Of a stretch of 64,000 bases of DNA, positions 28,282 through 36,761 are shown piece after piece. The notes below the pieces were generated by a model. The model was given only the letters and a program-made list of their open reading frames with translations, was not told the origin of the DNA and made no database searches. The translations under genes and the position numbers were made by a program. Source of the DNA: Micavibrio sp. (GTDB lineage: Bacteria; Pseudomonadota; Alphaproteobacteria; Micavibrionales; Micavibrionaceae); contig NZNU01000039.1 of assembly GCA_002695035.1 (NCBI GenBank), positions 1 to 64,000 on the forward strand. The letters run 5' to 3'. How positions within the stretch are numbered: position 1 is the first letter of the stretch; each line of letters begins with the position of its first letter.

Positions 28282-29280
28282 ATGACGAAAAAGCTCCATA
28301 TCATTGACCCTGTGTCGCCTGAAATCCACGAGGTCCTGTCACAATTGGACGAATCCGGACTATCTGACGCCTTGGATATCAGGGCCTATAATACAGTTCT
28401 ATCAGGCCCGCGCGGCGTAAGTGTAGGCGGCGAAAATTTGCGTGTGCGCGATATTGTTGAGGCCAATATAGGCGAGGGCGATATTGTTGTTTTTGCAGGC
28501 GATGTTAAAAAGGGGGCGGCTTATGTCGAGAAATGGCGCAAAGGCGGCGCATACATTATTGATGTTAGCGGCGTTTTAAAAACCGACATTGATGTGCCTT
28601 TATATAACCCTCTCAAAAAGGATAATACCGCAACCGAAGCCGCTAAAAAGCACAGGGCGATCCGTCTTCCTGCGCGCGCGGCGCTCCACCTTGTTCCGAT
28701 ATTGGGATGTCTCAGCGAGAAAAGCCTTAAAACCCTTAACGTATCGGCCATGTTTCCTGTCTCCTTCCATAGCGGAAAGGCACGCGACGAGCTTTACAGC
28801 CAGACCAAGAATATCTTCATGAATATAGATGTCCGCCCTCAGGAATTTGAAAAGCCGATCGCTTTTAATCTTATTCCGCATGTTGGGGCTTTTATGGATG
28901 ATGGCCAGACCGAAGAAGAATGGATCACAAGGAATGATCTAAGGAAAATACTGGGCCGCGAGGTCGAAATAGTTGTGAATTGCGCCTATGCCCCGGTTTT
29001 TGTGGGCCAATCCTTAACGGTCAATGTAAGTCTCGAACAAGATGTATCCGCCTCTGAATTCAGGCAGGCCTTAACCGCCGATAAACGCTTCGGTGTCATT
29101 GATCTGAATAGTGATATTGAATATGTCACGCCGCACGAAACACAAGGTGAGGATCAGATTTTCATTAGCCGCATCCGCGAGGATATTCGCGATGATCCGG
29201 CATTTTCTTTCTGGACAACAACGGACAATCTTCGCTTGGGTGCGCTGGCTGTTGCCGATTGCATAAAGATGTTTTTGTAA
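28282..29280 (+). CDS. aspartate-semialdehyde dehydrogenase-like protein, probably catalytically inactive (USG-1-like)
   Basis: 332 residues matching the C-terminal and dimerisation half of Asd: VSAMFPVSFHSGKARDELYS, FNLIPHVGAF, TEEEWITRNDLRKILG, VVNCAYAPVFVGQSLTVNVS and LGALAVADCIKMFL. However, the N terminus (MTKKLHIIDPVSPEI) lacks the GxxGxxG NADP loop. The segment aligning with the catalytic NCST reads LPARAALHLVPILG, without the nucleophilic Cys. This resembles E. coli USG-1, an Asd paralogue of unknown role. It lies 72 bp before sdhC on the same strand; the intervening promoter suggests independent sdh transcription. Confidence 0.75.
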   Translation: MTKKLHIIDPVSPEIHEVLSQLDESGLSDALDIRAYNTVLSGPRGVSVGGENLRVRDIVEANIGEGDIVVFAGDVKKGAAYVEKWRKGGAYIIDVSGVLKTDIDVPLYNPLKKDNTATEAAKKHRAIRLPARAALHLVPILGCLSEKSLKTLNVSAMFPVSFHSGKARDELYSQTKNIFMNIDVRPQEFEKPIAFNLIPHVGAFMDDGQTEEEWITRNDLRKILGREVEIVVNCAYAPVFVGQSLTVNVSLEQDVSASEFRQALTADKRFGVIDLNSDIEYVTPHETQGEDQIFISRIREDIRDDPAFSFWTTTDNLRLGALAVADCIKMFL

Positions 29281-29288
29281 AACATGGG

Positions 29289-29316
29289 TTGCATGGAAAT
29301 GCAAAACACCTATTAT
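29289..29316 (+). promoter_or_regulatory. putative sigma-70 promoter of the sdh operon with an overlapping inverted repeat
   Basis: TTGCAT (29289-29294), a 16-bp spacer, and TATTAT (29311-29316), 37 bp before the sdhC ATG. The -35 box is one arm of a perfect inverted repeat TTGCAT-GGAA-ATGCAA (29289-29304), which could be an operator. Confidence 0.5.
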
Positions 29317-29352
29317 ATTCCCGGTAAAATTCTTTTTAGATAAGGAAAATCG

Positions 29353-29769
29353 ATGTCCTCGGAAATGAACTCATCCTCCACCTCTTATGAGAAGCCGCTC
29401 TCCCCGCATTTGGGTATTTACGGATGGCCTTTGAATATGGCCATGTCCATACTTCACCGTGCAACAGGGGTTGCCCTGTCAATCGGGCTAATCGCGCTCA
29501 CATGGCTTTTGGTTGCTGCGGCTTCCGGTCCTGAAAAATATGACCAGTTCATGGAATATGCGACACACCCGATAGGGCAGCTTTTCCTGTTTGGGTGGAC
29601 TGTGGCTTTATATTTTCACTTGTTTAGCGGTGTTCGGCACTTGGTTTGGGACACCGGCAAGTTGTTTAATCTGAGAAATGCAAAAATCGGCGGTATCGCG
29701 GTTCTTCTTGCAACCGTAATTTTCACGGCCCTGACATGGTGGCCAAAGCTTGAAGGGTGGCTGTCATGA
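29353..29769 (+). CDS. sdhC: succinate dehydrogenase cytochrome b556 subunit
   Basis: 138-residue membrane anchor of complex II. The conserved PLSPHLGIYGWPLNMAMSILHRATG carries the quinone-site Ser and Arg of the SdhC signature. Three TM helices follow, including LFLFGWTVALYFHLFSGVRHLVWDTG with the haem-ligand His. The Shine-Dalgarno AAGGAAA precedes ATG 29353. The stop overlaps sdhD (ATGA). Confidence 0.95.
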   Translation: MSSEMNSSSTSYEKPLSPHLGIYGWPLNMAMSILHRATGVALSIGLIALTWLLVAAASGPEKYDQFMEYATHPIGQLFLFGWTVALYFHLFSGVRHLVWDTGKLFNLRNAKIGGIAVLLATVIFTALTWWPKLEGWLS

Positions 29770-30161
29770 AGATGAAATGGGAAAAAACAGATAAAAAATC
29801 AGATATGGCACGTGCAACCGGGTTGGGTTCTGCCGGTGACGGCACGCATCACTGGATGGCACAACGTGTGTCGGCTATTGCCCTTGTGCCTCTTGTTTTC
29901 TGGGCGCTTTGGTCGGTGGTAAATCTTGTGGGCGCGGATCATGCCGCCTTTACAGAATGGTTGTCAGCACCAATAAATGCAATCTTGATGATATTGTTTA
30001 TTGTTACCACCTTTTATCACGCGGTACTTGGTAATCAGGTTGTTATTGAAGATTATGTGCATTGCGAATGCCTCAAAATTGCGAAACTGATCGGGCAGAA
30101 GCTATTTTTTGCAGCTCTTGGAGTTGCCTGCGCCTTCAGTATTTTACAAATCGCGCTTTAA
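29766..30161 (+). CDS. sdhD: succinate dehydrogenase hydrophobic membrane anchor subunit
   Basis: 131 residues from ATG 29766, overlapping the sdhC stop. An upstream in-frame GTG (29757) and an ATG at 29772 are alternatives. ARATGLGSAGDGTHHWMAQRVSAIA is the conserved SdhD N terminus with quinone-site residues. Three TM helices follow, with the haem ligand in FIVTTFYHAVLGNQVVIEDYVH. It anchors SdhAB to the inner membrane. Confidence 0.92.
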   Translation: MKMKWEKTDKKSDMARATGLGSAGDGTHHWMAQRVSAIALVPLVFWALWSVVNLVGADHAAFTEWLSAPINAILMILFIVTTFYHAVLGNQVVIEDYVHCECLKIAKLIGQKLFFAALGVACAFSILQIAL

Positions 30162-30188
30162 TCACGGAAAAAGAGATAGATAGAAATT

Positions 30189-31979
30189 ATGACCTTATCT
30201 TACGATATTATTGACCATGAATATGATGTTCTTGTAGTGGGCGGCGGCGGCTCGGGCCTGCGCGCCACTTTGGGGATGGCTGAAAAGGGTTTGAAAACAG
30301 CCTGTTTGACAAAAGTGTTCCCGACACGCTCCCACACTGTGGCGGCGCAGGGCGGAATTTCGGCAGCTCTTGGAAATATGGGCGAAGATGACTGGCGCTT
30401 CCATATGTATGACACCATCAAGGGGTCTGACTGGCTGGGCGATCAGGACGCAATTGAATATATGTGTAAAAACGCGCCAAAGGCGGTGCTTGAACTTGAA
30501 CATATGGGCGTGCCTTTCTCAAGAACGCAAGCCGGTAAAATTTACCAGCGTCCTTTCGGGGGTATGACAACGCATTTCGGCGAAGGTACGGCGCAACGTA
30601 CATGTGCAGCGGCTGACCGCACAGGCCACGCTATACTGCATACGCTATATTCAGAATGCCTGCGCCATTCAGCTGAATTTTTTATCGAGTATTTTGTTCT
30701 CGACCTTATTATGAGTAACGAAGGTGAATGCCTCGGCGTTATGGCTTTGGGCATGGAAGACGGGAAGATTCACCGTTTTCGCGGGCATATGACAGTCCTT
30801 GCAACCGGCGGATATGGCCGTGCTTATTTTTCCTGTACGTCTGCACATACTTGCACAGGTGACGGTAATGCGATGGTTTTACGCGCTGGTATTCCTTTGC
30901 AGGATATGGAGTTTGTTCAGTTCCACCCGACCGGAATTTACGGCGCTGGCTGTTTAATCACGGAAGGTGTGCGCGGAGAGGGGGGATATCTGACCAACTC
31001 TGAAGGTGAACGCTTTATGGAGCGGTACGCGCCATCGGCAAAGGATCTCGCTTCACGTGATGTTGTCTCCCGTTCAATGACGGTTGAAATTAACGAAGGC
31101 CGCGGTGTCGGCACAGAAAAAGACCACATCCATCTCCATCTTGAGCATCTGGACCCTGAAATCATTCATTCGCGTTTACCTGGTATTGCTGAAACGGCCC
31201 GCATTTTCTCAGGCGTTGATGTCACGAAAGAGCCAATCCCCGTATTACCAACAGTCCATTATAATATGGGCGGTATTCCAACGAATGTGCATACCGAAGT
31301 TGTAAACCCTACAGACACCGATCCGAACCATGTTGTGCCGGGTCTTATGGCCATTGGCGAGGCCGGATGTGTTTCTGTACACGGTGCCAACCGTCTCGGC
31401 TCAAACTCGCTTCTTGATCTGGTTGTGTTTGGTCGTGCCGCTGCTATCCGTGCGGCAGAGCTGATTACACCGGGTATGGGTCATAAACCTCTCGGTGATG
31501 ATAAGGGCGACCGCGCGTTGGCGCGTTTAGACCATATCCGCAATGCGAAGGGTTCAACATCTACGGCAGATTTGCGCATAAAGATGCAAAAAACCATGCA
31601 GAACCATGCAGCCGTTTTCCGCACAGGTGAGACTTTGTCTGCGGGTGTTCACAAAATCCATGAATGCTTTGACCAGAAACAGGATCTGGGTATCAAGGAC
31701 CGTTCACTGATTTTCAATACAGACCTTATTGAAACACTTGAGCTGGATAATCTACTTTCGCAGGCGGTTGCCACTATGGAATGTGCTGCCAATCGTGAAG
31801 AGTCCCGCGGCGCGCACTCCCGCGAAGACTTCACTGAACGTAACGATGATGAGTGGATGAAGCACTCTGTTATCTGGGTGGATGATAAAGGCGCAACCAA
31901 GATCGGTTACCGCCCCGTCACATTGCATACAATGACGGATGAGGTCGAGGCTGTCCCGCCTAAAAAGCGTGTCTATTGA
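30189..31979 (+). CDS. sdhA: succinate dehydrogenase flavoprotein subunit
   Basis: 596 residues. FAD-binding [12 protein letters not shown] near residue 17; the covalent flavin His is H49 in [15 protein letters not shown]. Catalytic-site segments [23 protein letters not shown] and [13 protein letters not shown] are present, as is [19 protein letters not shown]. The normal C terminus [15 protein letters not shown] is intact. It oxidises succinate to fumarate in the TCA cycle. sdhB does not follow; a lipid-modification fusion gene starts 12 bp after the stop. Confidence 0.97.
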   Translation: MTLSYDIIDHEYDVLVVGGGGSGLRATLGMAEKGLKTACLTKVFPTRSHTVAAQGGISAALGNMGEDDWRFHMYDTIKGSDWLGDQDAIEYMCKNAPKAVLELEHMGVPFSRTQAGKIYQRPFGGMTTHFGEGTAQRTCAAADRTGHAILHTLYSECLRHSAEFFIEYFVLDLIMSNEGECLGVMALGMEDGKIHRFRGHMTVLATGGYGRAYFSCTSAHTCTGDGNAMVLRAGIPLQDMEFVQFHPTGIYGAGCLITEGVRGEGGYLTNSEGERFMERYAPSAKDLASRDVVSRSMTVEINEGRGVGTEKDHIHLHLEHLDPEIIHSRLPGIAETARIFSGVDVTKEPIPVLPTVHYNMGGIPTNVHTEVVNPTDTDPNHVVPGLMAIGEAGCVSVHGANRLGSNSLLDLVVFGRAAAIRAAELITPGMGHKPLGDDKGDRALARLDHIRNAKGSTSTADLRIKMQKTMQNHAAVFRTGETLSAGVHKIHECFDQKQDLGIKDRSLIFNTDLIETLELDNLLSQAVATMECAANREESRGAHSREDFTERNDDEWMKHSVIWVDDKGATKIGYRPVTLHTMTDEVEAVPPKKRVY

Positions 31980-31990
31980 TTTCGGACAAG

Positions 31991-34528
31991 ATGAATTTTT
32001 CCCGGGAACAGTTTTTTCACCTGATGAAAAAGGGCGCGCTCTGGGGCATTTTGGCTCTGGTTGTTGTTCCGCTCATCTTGCTGGCTCCTATTGAGGCGCA
32101 GCAGGTTTCTTTGCTTAAGACTGCTCTGTTCTCCCTTCTCTGGGCGGGCGTTCTTGTGGTATCAAAATTTGGACGTTTCCTTGTTTTGGGTCTAAAAATC
32201 TTTGCCCTGTTTTGTGTCATCGCGTTTACACACCGCCTGACATTTTACGAGATTCCTTTCGTCTCCTTGTTTACTTATTCTGCTGGATGCTTGGCGGTTT
32301 TGTCTGGTGGCTTCTTGCTTTCCAATATGAAACGCGCACCCTGGCGGCATTTTCTGAAAACTGCCTATTCGGTAATACTTATTTTTCTTTTTGCCGTACC
32401 TTTTATTTATCTGGGGCACTATCTGTTGTTTGATAGCCCATTGAATTCGGATGCTTATCTGGCGTTGCTGGACACAAATGTAAATGAGGCTTTTGAATAC
32501 ATTACCCAGTTCATAGGCTTTGGTGTTTTGCTTTCTGGGTTTGTTGTTTTGCTTCTTATATTTGTCGGGTGTCTTTATACACTGACTGACCGGCGCGGCC
32601 ATAAATGGCAGCTTGTACTTGCCGCCTTAATTTTATTGGTGGGCACAATTCGCGTGATTGATCAGCCAGATACAATTGACCTTTACGCCGGGTTTTGGGT
32701 TTATAAACAGCAATATGCTGAAGAGCTTGAAAAATTCCGGGAAATGCAAAAGACCTCTTCGGAGAATAAGGGGACATATCAGGCTGATACTGCAGCTGAA
32801 GGTGAAACCCATATATTGGTGATTGGGGAATCACTTAATAAATACCATATGGGGCTTTACGGCTATCCGCGTAACACAACACCGCAGCTTGATGCGCGTA
32901 TGGAGGGTGGAAATATGATTGCGCTGGACAAGGCATTCTCCAGCCATACTCACACAGTGCAGACCCTGACGTTAGCATTAACCACGGCCACACAAGAAAA
33001 TGAGCAGAAATATTATGCCTCGCCTACTATTATAGATATGGCGGAGGCCGCAGGTTATGACACGGCATGGTTGACAAATCAGGTCATGATGGGCAGCTGG
33101 GACAGTCCGATTTCAATTATTGCGCTGAGCGCCGATACCGTAAAAAAATATAATACCAATATTGGCGAGCATGCGAAAACCAATGATTTTGATGATGTTA
33201 TTATTGATGGAATAGAAGAGGCTTTGGCTAATGCATCAACCGAAAACAATCAGTTTATAGTTGTTCATTTAATGGGAAACCACGGCGATTATTGTCTGCG
33301 TTATCCGACGGAGTATGCAAAATTCCAAGATGATTTAACGCCCGAAATTTTTGGTAAGAAGCTTGCGGGCGATAATCGCCAGATTAATTGCTACGATAAC
33401 AGTGTGACCTTTAATGATTACGTTGTATCTTCGGTAATAGATAAGCTGGCTGGTGCTAAACGACTGGCAACTCTAACCTATTTATCCGACCACGCAGATG
33501 ATGTTATAAACGCAAAAGGGCATAATTCATCGATTTTTACGTATGATATGACGTCAATTCCATTTTTGGTTTGGGCCTCTGATGAGTATAAAGATAGTCA
33601 TAAAGAGAGATTAGACACGCTGCGCGAGCATGTTGATACCCCTTACGCAAATGAACAGTTATTTCATTATGTGCTTGGTAACCTTGGCATACGATCAGAT
33701 GTTTATGACCCCAAGCAGGACATTGCCAGCACTCTTTATGAGGGCGACAAGAACAATCTGGATATTGTGCACCGGAAATTCAAATGGAACAGCGCTGAAA
33801 ACCCTGTCTATGAATATGCAAGGTTGAACGATAAATGGAATGCAGATGAATATGGCCGCGTTCTGCCCCACCGCATCAACTCGCTTGGTAAGCTCATGGA
33901 TGTTCGCAAATATGGGTTGGACGGGTATGAAACCGATTTGATTTTTCAGGACGGCGTTTTCAAGGTCAGTCACGACCGGGAAGATGTACACAACCTGACT
34001 CTGAAAGACTTGCTGGAGTATGAGCTACCGGGCAAATCCATGAAAATCTGGCTGGATGTAAAAAATCTGGGCGACCAAACTTTTGAAGGCGCGCTTTCCA
34101 GGCTAACCGAGCTGGATGTGAAATATGATTTGAAGGACAGGGTTATTGTTGAAAGCTCAACACGCAGTGAAAAATTTGCTGATCTTTCAAATGCCGGCTT
34201 TCATATTTCTTATTACCTGCCGACCGGCCATATTGACGATTTGCTTGAGGAGAAGGATGAAAACGGTCTTAAGGCGGAGGCGCAACGCGTGTCCGAACAA
34301 GCAAAATTGCAAAATCTCTCAGCGGTTTCCTTTGATATAAAGCTTTATCCGTTTGTGACGGAGTATCTGGAACAGCTTTTGCCACAGGACATTGTCTATC
34401 ACACATGGGATTTAAAGAAATCTTATGAGGATAAAGATATCGAGGCCAAGCTGGGCGATACGAAATACTCTAGTAATAAGCGCATAAAAACCATACTCCT
34501 TGATCTTCCTTCCAAGTTCCATCTGTAG
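31991..34528 (+). CDS. phosphoethanolamine transferase fused to a glycerophosphodiesterase-like domain
   Basis: 845 residues from ATG 31991 (a TTG at 31976 would overlap sdhA). N-terminal about 240 residues: five or six TM helices. Then a periplasmic alkaline-phosphatase-type domain with ILVIGESLNKYHMGLYGYPR (metal-binding Glu), SHTHTVQTLTLALTTATQ (nucleophile Thr region), VVHLMGNHGDY and TYLSDHADDV, as in EptA/CptA. From about residue 610, HRINSLGKLMDVRKYGLDGY with ETD and KVSHD fits the H-R...E-x-D...H-D layout of GDPD phosphodiesterases, and a second half resembling the family follows. Probable role: attaching phosphoethanolamine to lipid A or another glycan; the GDPD part could process the lipid donor or product. 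It sits inside the sdh locus. Confidence 0.8.
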   Translation: MNFSREQFFHLMKKGALWGILALVVVPLILLAPIEAQQVSLLKTALFSLLWAGVLVVSKFGRFLVLGLKIFALFCVIAFTHRLTFYEIPFVSLFTYSAGCLAVLSGGFLLSNMKRAPWRHFLKTAYSVILIFLFAVPFIYLGHYLLFDSPLNSDAYLALLDTNVNEAFEYITQFIGFGVLLSGFVVLLLIFVGCLYTLTDRRGHKWQLVLAALILLVGTIRVIDQPDTIDLYAGFWVYKQQYAEELEKFREMQKTSSENKGTYQADTAAEGETHILVIGESLNKYHMGLYGYPRNTTPQLDARMEGGNMIALDKAFSSHTHTVQTLTLALTTATQENEQKYYASPTIIDMAEAAGYDTAWLTNQVMMGSWDSPISIIALSADTVKKYNTNIGEHAKTNDFDDVIIDGIEEALANASTENNQFIVVHLMGNHGDYCLRYPTEYAKFQDDLTPEIFGKKLAGDNRQINCYDNSVTFNDYVVSSVIDKLAGAKRLATLTYLSDHADDVINAKGHNSSIFTYDMTSIPFLVWASDEYKDSHKERLDTLREHVDTPYANEQLFHYVLGNLGIRSDVYDPKQDIASTLYEGDKNNLDIVHRKFKWNSAENPVYEYARLNDKWNADEYGRVLPHRINSLGKLMDVRKYGLDGYETDLIFQDGVFKVSHDREDVHNLTLKDLLEYELPGKSMKIWLDVKNLGDQTFEGALSRLTELDVKYDLKDRVIVESSTRSEKFADLSNAGFHISYYLPTGHIDDLLEEKDENGLKAEAQRVSEQAKLQNLSAVSFDIKLYPFVTEYLEQLLPQDIVYHTWDLKKSYEDKDIEAKLGDTKYSSNKRIKTILLDLPSKFHL

Positions 34529-34600
34529 TTTTTTTACGTCAAGTATTTAAGGGCTTTTTTAACCTTTTTCCTCCATGATGTGGCTGAAGGAGACTAAAGG

Positions 34601-35398
34601 GTGAAAAAATTAGGCGATGTATTTAGTGACGTTTTTGATGGTAAAAATCTGACAGACCGCATCTTTACGGGCGATTCCGCGTTTCTGGCCGATAAGCAGA
34701 ATAAGAACGCAATTTTTGAGGAATCCGCGGCCATGCCACATGAAATGTTAAAAAAGGCATTTCAGGGGCTAATCCTCCTTTTTTCAAAACAGGAACGCGA
34801 AATTGACAGGTTGAAAAAGGCCCTCGATAAGGCTGGTTACGATGTTCTAACGGGTTTGCCCGCGCGGGCGCGATTTGACGAACAGGCAAGGGATATTTTG
34901 CTTACCCAAAAACCTGATGCGTCCCAATCCTTAAAGTACATCATGCTTGATCTGGATGGTTTCAAAGAAATCAACGACACTGGCGGCCATGAAGCTGGAG
35001 ACCGCGCCTTGGAATTTTTTGCAGAAAAGATCCAAGAGCAGTTGCCGGAGGAAGCGGTTTTCGGGCGCGTAGGTGGCGATGAATTTGCCATTATAATGAA
35101 ATGGGATGGCGATAACGCGGATTTAAGAGACAATTTGCGCCAAGGTTTGTGGGAGCCCTTTTCTATGCGTGAGGGGCAATTCGCGCTTGGCGCCAGCATA
35201 GGGATAGCATCTTTTGAATATGATGCTGATTTTGAAGACAGGCTGGATGATAACTTGAAAGCAATTCAGGCTGAAAGTGATAATGGTGGGGATGGCGTTT
35301 ATAAGGATAAGGAACAGAAACACCAGCGGCTGGATATAGTGCGCGAAAAAGCCGGGATGCCCCTATTAAAAGACAACCCGGCGCTTCTCAATCGATAG
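34601..35398 (+). CDS. GGDEF-domain diguanylate cyclase
   Basis: 265 residues starting at GTG 34601 with Shine-Dalgarno GAAGGAG (34586-34592). The N-terminal 70 residues are helical with no known sensor. The GGDEF domain follows, with DVLTGLPARARFDEQ, MLDLDGFKEINDTGGHEAGDRAL and the intact active site G158-G-D-E-F162. No RxxD inhibitory site is visible five residues upstream. It makes cyclic di-GMP in the cytoplasm. It is 72 bp after the phosphoethanolamine-transferase fusion and probably cotranscribed. It is convergent with the aldo/keto reductase. Confidence 0.9.
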   Translation: MKKLGDVFSDVFDGKNLTDRIFTGDSAFLADKQNKNAIFEESAAMPHEMLKKAFQGLILLFSKQEREIDRLKKALDKAGYDVLTGLPARARFDEQARDILLTQKPDASQSLKYIMLDLDGFKEINDTGGHEAGDRALEFFAEKIQEQLPEEAVFGRVGGDEFAIIMKWDGDNADLRDNLRQGLWEPFSMREGQFALGASIGIASFEYDADFEDRLDDNLKAIQAESDNGGDGVYKDKEQKHQRLDIVREKAGMPLLKDNPALLNR

Positions 35399-35407
35399 TA
35401 TAATTTA

Positions 35408-36247
35408 TTAAGCGGCTTTTTTACCTGTGTCCCAATCAGGGGCAAAGTCAGGATCGACCTTGCGGCCATCCGGTCTCTGAAGATCGAAGATACGCTTCAT
35501 TTCATCCGTGGACAGTTGAAAGTCCATAATATCGAAATTTTCCTGCAAGTGATCTTCTGAGCCTGATTTTGGAATGGCGGCCACGCGGTCTTGCTGTAAT
35601 AGCCATCTTAAAGAAATCTGACCCGGTGTTTTGCCGTGAGTCTCTGCAATTTCCTTCATGGTTTTATCGTCAAAAATATCGCCACGACCCAAGGGAGAAT
35701 ATGCTGTTAGAAACATTTCACGCTTGCGGATGAAATCCAGAACCGGATCTTGTGAAAGATGCGGATGGTATTCCACCTGATTGCACACGATGTTTGCGCC
35801 GCATTCATTAATGGCCTTATCCATGTGGTCGACTGTGAAATTACTAACCCCTATGTAGCGTGTTTTCCCATTTTGGGATGTTTTCTCCAATGCATCCAAT
35901 GTTTCTTTCATTGATACGTCATCATTTGGCCAATGCAAAAGAACAAGGTCAACATAGTCAGTGCCAAGTTTTGACAATGATTCATCCAGTGACTTTTCCA
36001 AATCACCTGCCTCAAAACGGTCTGTCCAGATTTTAGTGGTCAGGAAAAATTCATCTCTTGGTACAGATGTATTTTTTATCGCTTTTCCAACATCCAGCTC
36101 ATTCTCATAGGCCTGTGCCGTATCTATATGGCGATATCCAATGTCCAGCGCAGTTTCCACCGCCTTTGTGCAGTCATCTCCTTTTAGCTGCCATGTCCCC
36201 ATTCCCAGCGCGGGTATGGAAATATTTGGTAACTCTATCGTAAACAT
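35408..36247 (-). CDS. aldo/keto reductase
   Basis: 279-residue TIM-barrel NADPH oxidoreductase. The catalytic tetrad is visible: Asp and Tyr in HIDTAQAYENELDVGKA, Lys in FFLTTKIWTD, His in VLLHWPND. The NADPH site AAIPKSGSEDHLQENFDI and the QVEYHPHL motif are present. Similar to 2,5-diketo-gluconate reductase and DkgA/B-type enzymes. The physiological substrate cannot be told from the sequence. It stands alone on the minus strand between the GGDEF gene and a stress-promoter gene. Confidence 0.92.
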   Translation of the reverse strand: MFTIELPNISIPALGMGTWQLKGDDCTKAVETALDIGYRHIDTAQAYENELDVGKAIKNTSVPRDEFFLTTKIWTDRFEAGDLEKSLDESLSKLGTDYVDLVLLHWPNDDVSMKETLDALEKTSQNGKTRYIGVSNFTVDHMDKAINECGANIVCNQVEYHPHLSQDPVLDFIRKREMFLTAYSPLGRGDIFDDKTMKEIAETHGKTPGQISLRWLLQQDRVAAIPKSGSEDHLQENFDIMDFQLSTDEMKRIFDLQRPDGRKVDPDFAPDWDTGKKAA

Positions 36248-36336
36248 ATCTTAAATCCTTTCTTTTTATCTTGCCCTACTAACGGTTGTGTCTGTCGGAA
36301 GTTCAGGAAAAATGACTCTTCGCGATTTAAATTATG

Positions 36337-36362
36337 GGAACTAAAATTGTGAGAGGTGCGTT
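36337..36362 (+). promoter_or_regulatory. putative EcfG-type (general stress) promoter
   Basis: GGAAC (36337-36341), 17-bp spacer, CGTT (36359-36362). This is the consensus -35/-10 pair for the alphaproteobacterial general-stress sigma factor EcfG. It lies 54 bp upstream of the 109-residue gene at 36417. A second site with the same spacing precedes the gene at 53530. Confidence 0.6.
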
Positions 36363-36416
36363 GTAAGGGCAAGGAACTGATAAAAACCTCAGTCCTGATT
36401 TGAATAGAGGTACATT

Positions 36417-36746
36417 ATGAAATATAGAACTGAAACTGGGCTTTCCGACAAAAGCTTAAATGACGCAACGGTAAAAGCCCTGTTCCGCATGCTGGAAAAT
36501 CTGGAAGATGAAGACCATGTCTATAAGATGAATATAGATAACAAGACAGCGGAAAATGGTCTCTTCACAGTAGAACTTACAGCTGAATATGATCAAGGCA
36601 TGCCATATTTTGACAGATTGGGGCATCTCCGCAAGCACCTCACCGATGCGATGAAGCGCCAGCGCAAGGCCAAAAAAGAACTGCGCTCAATGCCTGCGAA
36701 TGTGGTTGCACATATGTATGAAGACCATGATTCAGACGCTGCCTAA
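36417..36746 (+). CDS. hypothetical protein, probable general-stress gene
   Basis: 109 residues, highly charged, no signal or TM segment. Content is mixed alpha/beta: a central strand pair (NGLFTVELTAEYDQG) is followed by a basic helix (LRKHLTDAMKRQRKAKKEL). No family is recognised. The ATG at 36417 follows an AGAGG Shine-Dalgarno. A consensus EcfG-type promoter sits just upstream, so expression under general stress is inferred. Confidence 0.6.
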   Translation: MKYRTETGLSDKSLNDATVKALFRMLENLEDEDHVYKMNIDNKTAENGLFTVELTAEYDQGMPYFDRLGHLRKHLTDAMKRQRKAKKELRSMPANVVAHMYEDHDSDAA

Positions 36747-36761
36747 TCAGCGACACCCTTC

